DNA from: Candidatus Dojkabacteria bacterium UBA5209
GTDB lineage: Bacteria; Patescibacteriota; Dojkabacteria; SC72
Direction: 5' to 3'
Assembly (NCBI GenBank): GCA_002412645.1
Contig: DHVL01000031.1
Location: forward strand, 1 to 9,369
DNA length: 9,369 nucleotides
The translations under genes were made by a program, and so were the position numbers. Shown here in pieces: positions 5,489 through 9,369 of the stretch (positions within the stretch are counted from its first letter, which is position 1; each line of letters starts with the position of its first letter). The notes beneath the pieces are model-generated. The model made no database searches, was not told where the DNA came from, and saw only the letters and a list, made by a program, of their open reading frames with translations.

Positions 5489-8065
5489 TTAAAAAGGCTT
5501 AAATCCTACTTCTACTTTTACCAAATCTATTGGGTTACCAATTAATTTAGTACTAAGTACTCCATATTTTGAATTATGATCTACAACAAAAGCAGGATGA
5601 GTAGTTCTATAGTTAAGACCTAAATATCTATCCATAAGAATACCGCTATCTCCTAATGATTGTATCCCACCATTAATATACAAACCATCGAAATTAGGGT
5701 CTGGAGTAATAGTTAGATTACCATTAGCTAATATATATGCATTAATTTGATCATATCCAAGGGTTATAGCTGAACCTGTATTCTTACCTGCATTTATTGT
5801 TACGTTACCATTCACTACAAATATACAGGCATCTCCTTTTAAATTACCATTTGTAATATCTCCATTTATTATCAAATTATCTTTAACAAAGAACAGACCA
5901 TTACCATTACAATTAAATGCTGTAGCAGGACTTCCTACTGTTAGATCTCCCTGTACATCCATAACCTTTATACTTCCACCTCCTAAGTTTCCTACTAATG
6001 TAGATCCTGGTGGAGTAGGTATTCTTTCTACAAGATTACTTATTCCTAATTCTCTTCTTTCAAATGTAGTTTTAATATCTTTGTAAAAGTTTATTACTCT
6101 GTATGCGCTAAATTGCCCTATTGAATATGCATTTGTTGTCTCTTCCTTTTCTAAAGAGGAGTAATCACTTGTAATATTCCCATACATCTCAGAAGATATA
6201 TCTGCAAAGAGAGGATTCAACCTGTTAAGAAGAGAAACCCCCTCCCAATGAGTAAAGTCATCGATATCTTTTGCTACAAAGTGAACTCCTTGTGCAGAAT
6301 AAACAAGACCACCATACGTAACAATCCAATCTTCTATATCATATACAGAGAAATCTCTTCCTACATTACATGCCATATCAAATGCAGTAACAAAGTACAT
6401 AATACTGTCTTCACGATTAGTACCAATATTTACTCTAACACTTTCACTTTCACCCTCTGTTGCTATCCCTGTTGCCTTTGCCATGAACCCATTAGCAAGA
6501 TTTCCTATTGTACTACCATTCTCTAATTCCTCTGAATAGTTGGGGAGTGAGAAAGGAGTAGAGGCAAGAGTGACTGTACCCAATGCAGGTGTTCTTTCTA
6601 ATACTTCAATTGAAGTTACAGGTACTTGCCCCTCTACATCTTGGGATACATACAAGTTTGAAACAAATCCATACAAACCTACTGCATCATTTATTGAGGA
6701 TCTGAATTTAATATATGTTGGATATTCTGTAGTTACTTCACTTATATTAGCCTCTGGTACAGTTAAATCTATTGACCAATTTCTTGTACTGTCAACCCAA
6801 CTGTTGTAGGAACGGATTTGTCCTGGATTAAAGTAATCTCCTATCTTTGTAACTGTAGAAGGATAGTTATCATATGGTGTAAAACCAAAGACATCATTTA
6901 CCATTGTGAATAGATTATAATTACCATCTGCTACCTTGTTAGCCTCTGCAATACCCTCAAAATCTAAATCGAAATCTAATGTCACATTATTACCACTTGG
7001 AGTAACTCCATTTATTTCAACAAATACCATATTTCCCGAAGAAGGTCCTTTAATTGCAAATCTTCCATTCGTGTAAGATGCTTTTACCCATTCAACATCT
7101 CTATTCACTATATATGGAACCCAGCTGCTCCCTTCTTTGTGCATCATAAAACCCCAACTATTGTTCGTAAATGTATTAGCTGTGCTTGAGCTTGCTGTAC
7201 TATCTATGTATTGAGGTGTATTAGGAATAGATGTATCTGTTTTTAACCATACAGATATCGCTTCTATATCGGATTCTCCATTTGTATCTGTAGCTGTAGC
7301 AATCATATTTATTGGGTTATTTATCTCTGTACCTGAATATGTTAGAGATTGACAACCCAACAGAGTAGTCTCTCCAGCAACAGGGTATATATTTATTGTA
7401 GAGGTAGGGAATGCATTTGGATTTTCATAGCAGTCTCCATATTTCATACCAGCACAGCTACCACCCTTTAAACAGGATCTGTAATTTGAAAGAATATATT
7501 CTGCACTACCAGTATCTGTAAGAGGTGTAGGACAAGATCCCAAAGAGCAATCGATACAAGGTGGAGTAGTGTCACATCTATATTCATAACAGTTTTCACT
7601 AGGATCAGATATTCTTTTACATCCAATATATGTACATTCACAGTCATATGACTCACACTCTTGTGTTCCACAACCACAGGATTCACCACCTCCGCTACTC
7701 CCTCCGTTACAACAATAGGAGTATCTTGGATCTATCCCGTTTATACAATTGTCATATGTATAATAATAAGCGGCACTCTGTCCTATACAATTACTGTCTG
7801 TACCAGAACAACTGTATACCATACGAGTACTAATTATACATCCATATTGTAAACATCGAGGCGCAGAATCATCATCATTCCATACCTCACACCCAGGGCG
7901 ATAAACACTATCCGTTATACTCCCCTCCGTTGAACAGCTAGTACCAGCAGGACAAACATATCCAAAAACCATCTCTCTGTTAGAAAACAAAAAGCCTACC
8001 ATAACAACGAAGAGTGTAAAAAGTCCTACAACCACCTTTTTAGAAATAATGTATTTCTTAGTCAT
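5489..8065 (-). CDS. Large secreted cysteine-rich protein, paralogue of the 1126-residue protein (putative surface adhesin)
   Basis: 858 residues, no gene name recognised. A basic N-terminus and hydrophobic segment at 11-28 form a signal peptide or anchor, with possible cleavage near VFG at 35. Residues 38-238 hold 25 cysteines, including a dense CGC/CEC cluster at 130-173 after a GGSSGGGES linker at 121-129. From about 178 (CPTPLTDTG) it parallels the paralogue: an Ig/cadherin-like region at 250-400 (ATDTNGESDIEAISVW, NDVFGFTPYDNY), a second beta region at 430-575, a DWIVTYGG module at 579-630, beta-helix-like turns at 704-790 (GDLTVG, GLFFVKDNLII, ACIFVVNGNVTI) and a tail ending GFKPF. C719 and C747 in the beta-helix region are conserved with C985 and C1013 of the paralogue. 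The ATG at 8063-8065 overlaps the preceding gene by 8 bases. Extracellular location is well supported; an adhesive role is inference. Confidence 0.9.
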   Translation of the reverse strand: MTKKYIISKKVVVGLFTLFVVMVGFLFSNREMVFGYVCPAGTSCSTEGSITDSVYRPGCEVWNDDDSAPRCLQYGCIISTRMVYSCSGTDSNCIGQSAAYYYTYDNCINGIDPRYSYCCNGGSSGGGESCGCGTQECESYDCECTYIGCKRISDPSENCYEYRCDTTPPCIDCSLGSCPTPLTDTGSAEYILSNYRSCLKGGSCAGMKYGDCYENPNAFPTSTINIYPVAGETTLLGCQSLTYSGTEINNPINMIATATDTNGESDIEAISVWLKTDTSIPNTPQYIDSTASSSTANTFTNNSWGFMMHKEGSSWVPYIVNRDVEWVKASYTNGRFAIKGPSSGNMVFVEINGVTPSGNNVTLDFDLDFEGIAEANKVADGNYNLFTMVNDVFGFTPYDNYPSTVTKIGDYFNPGQIRSYNSWVDSTRNWSIDLTVPEANISEVTTEYPTYIKFRSSINDAVGLYGFVSNLYVSQDVEGQVPVTSIEVLERTPALGTVTLASTPFSLPNYSEELENGSTIGNLANGFMAKATGIATEGESESVRVNIGTNREDSIMYFVTAFDMACNVGRDFSVYDIEDWIVTYGGLVYSAQGVHFVAKDIDDFTHWEGVSLLNRLNPLFADISSEMYGNITSDYSSLEKEETTNAYSIGQFSAYRVINFYKDIKTTFERRELGISNLVERIPTPPGSTLVGNLGGGSIKVMDVQGDLTVGSPATAFNCNGNGLFFVKDNLIINGDITNGNLKGDACIFVVNGNVTINAGKNTGSAITLGYDQINAYILANGNLTITPDPNFDGLYINGGIQSLGDSGILMDRYLGLNYRTTHPAFVVDHNSKYGVLSTKLIGNPIDLVKVEVGFKPF
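8058..8065 (-). other. 8-base gene overlap, ATGACTAA
   Basis: The ATG start of the 858-residue protein and the TAA stop of the 334-residue protein overlap in ATGACTAA. No strong Shine-Dalgarno is visible just upstream (TAAGTATGAGTAAGA), so coupled translation is likely. The geometry is identical to the junction at 4418-4425. Confidence 0.85.
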
Positions 8066-9062
8066 TCTTACTCATACTTACTAAAATAAAAGGCTCTAAA
8101 AATCCATCTCCATCTACTATTTCAGCGAGGGTCTTATCTACATCAGAAACAGTTGAGATTCCCGAATTAATAATTGGGAGATGAAAACAAATAGGATATA
8201 TTGCCTGGTTTTTATCCTCACAGATGGAGTTAAGATCCTTCTGAAGAAGGGATGATGCCTCTGGTATATAAATGAGGCTCATACTCAAATTATCATCACT
8301 GGAATAGTTCATATAATTAGATTTGTCTATCAAGAGTGGTATTGACTCTTTCTCATTAACATATGGTGTACTTCTGTATGAGAATTGTACTGTTTTCACT
8401 GTAAAATCCTTCTCTTGTCCTTGAAAAAAGGCTGTGAGTTTAACTAAAAGAGAATCTCCCTCAAGAGTTATTTCTTTAAATGAAACCTCCTTAAAATATA
8501 AATACCCCAATTCCATTTCTTTGTTAATTGCTATTGTATATCCCTTATTTTCCAATTTCTCTCTTTCATATGTAAGAATATTACCTACATTATATGTAGG
8601 TTCTAATTCACTTATGAGAGGGGATATTTTCTCATCCTCTAACCTGTTAATAGCTATATCAACCATATTAAAACTCTTAATAGGAAGGTTATATCTTTCA
8701 GAAAAGATAATCTCAATGGGTATGACAGCCCCCTCCGTATCACCCCAATTAAGGCCTTCCTTACTCCATGTTATTACCTCTGCCTTCTCACAGATAGATT
8801 TGTTAATCATTTTACTCCCTAAAACAAGATCAAATACAAAACACTCTTCGTTTCCTTTGTCTAAGCGATTAACAAGTAATGCTTTACATGTATAGATATT
8901 CTTACCATCTTTAATACTTTTCTCACATTGTGAGTATATATCAAAATATTTAGAAGAAGAGAAAGAATCTTTGTAATACAAAAAAAGGGCGACAATTGAA
9001 AAAAGCAAGAGTAGAAGTACTGTTGCTAAGATTATTACTTTTCTTTTATATACAATACGCAC
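8058..9062 (-). CDS. Single-pass membrane-anchored protein with extracytoplasmic domain, unknown function
   Basis: 334 residues, family not recognised. A basic start (MRIVYKRK) and one hydrophobic segment at about 9-30 precede an outer domain. The likely topology is N-in/C-out with no signal-peptidase site or prepilin motif that I can see. Six cysteines lie outside the membrane: C46, C59, C74 and C91 near the membrane, and C281 and C292 near the C-terminus. The even number fits disulfides. The middle part (about 185-235) reads as alternating beta strands (LYFKEVSFKEITL, KDFTVKTVQFSYR). The GTG at 9060-9062 is the only reasonable start: an in-frame TAA lies about 20 bases upstream and no ATG or TTG comes between. 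No Shine-Dalgarno is seen. It occupies the same slot, before a giant secreted protein, as the 355-residue protein, but I see no convincing similarity between them. Confidence 0.87.
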   Translation of the reverse strand: MRIVYKRKVIILATVLLLLLFSIVALFLYYKDSFSSSKYFDIYSQCEKSIKDGKNIYTCKALLVNRLDKGNEECFVFDLVLGSKMINKSICEKAEVITWSKEGLNWGDTEGAVIPIEIIFSERYNLPIKSFNMVDIAINRLEDEKISPLISELEPTYNVGNILTYEREKLENKGYTIAINKEMELGYLYFKEVSFKEITLEGDSLLVKLTAFFQGQEKDFTVKTVQFSYRSTPYVNEKESIPLLIDKSNYMNYSSDDNLSMSLIYIPEASSLLQKDLNSICEDKNQAIYPICFHLPIINSGISTVSDVDKTLAEIVDGDGFLEPFILVSMSKND

Positions 9063-9072
9063 TTTAGGGCAG
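9061..9072 (-). promoter_or_regulatory. Short conserved motif CTGCCCTAAAGT at start of the 334-residue gene
   Basis: This string matches the one before pilM at 11 of 12 bases. Its last two bases are the first two of the GTG start codon. Both copies sit just downstream of a very AT-rich run (TATATTAAATTTATAT here, TATTATAATTATAG before pilM). Confidence 0.3.
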
Positions 9073-9080
9073 ATATAAAT

Positions 9081-9108
9081 TTAATATATTAACCTAAAAA
9101 CTTGTCTA
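9081..9108 (-). promoter_or_regulatory. Possible weak promoter before the 334-residue gene
   Basis: TAGACA at 9103-9108 (5 of 6 to the -35 consensus) is followed after 16 bases by TATTAA at 9081-9086 (4 of 6 to the -10 consensus). It overlaps the end of the receiver gene. If used, transcription would start near 9074 and give a leader of only about a dozen bases. The call is weak. Confidence 0.18.
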
Positions 9109-9369
9109 ACTCTTTCATCAATCCAGAATAATCTAAATCTGTTTTTACTAAGTATGATGAAGCTCCCATATTAAATGCCTCTTTAATAACAGATTCACTA
9201 GTCATATTGGTAAGTATTACAATAGGCATACTTCCGTATTTCTCTTCATTGTTTTTTACTGTTTTTAATACCTCTAAACCATCAACACCAGGCATCATTA
9301 AATCTAAAAGAACCAAACTAATCTCTCCTAGATTGTTAGCTAAAATATCTAAACCCTGATATCCATCTA
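9089..9369 (-). CDS. Response regulator receiver (REC) domain protein, stand-alone, N-terminus cut by window edge
   Basis: 92 residues are visible, in frame to the window edge, so the start lies outside; the internal TTG at 9314-9316 is not the start. The fragment opens with DGYQGLDIL, typical of helix alpha1/beta2 of CheY-like domains. The phosphoacceptor aspartate is D22 of the fragment (VLLDLMMPG, codon 9302-9304). The switch threonine follows IVILT (T53), and the conserved lysine is K75 in SSYLVKTDLD. The proline that usually follows this lysine is replaced by threonine. The protein ends 17 residues after the lysine, just after helix alpha5, so no output domain follows. A missing N-terminal part of about 25-35 residues would carry the acidic Mg-binding pair. 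Stand-alone receivers are common near type IV pilus genes, so control of pili is plausible but unproven. Confidence 0.9.
   Translation of the reverse strand, partial: DGYQGLDILANNLGEISLVLLDLMMPGVDGLEVLKTVKNNEEKYGSMPIVILTNMTSESVIKEAFNMGASSYLVKTDLDYSGLMKELDKFLG

Noticed and set aside
8434..8895. Open frame of 153 codons on the plus strand
   Set aside because: It is antisense to the 334-residue membrane protein, which has a proper N-terminal membrane segment and an 8-base overlap with its neighbour. No start signal or recognisable domain supports the plus-strand frame.
9314..9316. TTG as start of a 75-residue receiver protein
   Set aside because: The frame continues to the window edge with residues typical of the upstream part of a receiver domain (DGYQGLDIL), so the gene is simply cut by the edge.

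Overview
The window is AT-rich, and essentially all of it is coding on the minus strand. Six genes are packed head to tail and read from right to left. No gap between genes is longer than 46 bases, so there is no gene-free stretch to describe and no RNA gene, insertion sequence or CRISPR array was seen. The gene content suggests a Candidate Phyla Radiation (Patescibacteria) genome: a PilM-type pilus gene next to very large secreted proteins whose C-terminal half looks like a family I know mainly from Microgenomates-type and related CPR genomes. The phylum cannot be fixed from this window. The standard code fits, because all complete genes end in TAA and no internal TGA is needed.

Layout in transcription order (high to low coordinates): (1) the 3' part of a stand-alone response-regulator receiver domain, cut by the right edge (9089-9369); (2) a 334-residue single-pass membrane protein with a large outer domain (8058-9062); (3) an 858-residue secreted cysteine-rich protein (5489-8065); (4) a 355-residue single-pass membrane protein (4418-5485); (5) an 1126-residue secreted cysteine-rich protein, paralogous to gene 3 (1045-4425); (6) pilM, the actin-like cytoplasmic platform protein of type IV pili, cut by the left edge just before its C-terminus (1-998).

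The centre of the window is a doubled two-gene cassette: [small membrane-anchored protein + giant cysteine-rich secreted protein] twice in a row. In both copies the small gene overlaps the giant gene by exactly 8 bases. The two giant proteins share a conserved body (Ig-like region, a GG module, a beta-helix-like region and a C-terminal tail). They differ in their N-terminal cysteine-rich heads, and one head has grown by tandem duplication. The two small partners show no recognisable sequence similarity to each other.

The position between a receiver protein and pilM suggests, as inference only, that the giant proteins are surface or pilus-associated adhesins made together with the type IV pilus machinery, and that the small membrane proteins anchor or help export them.
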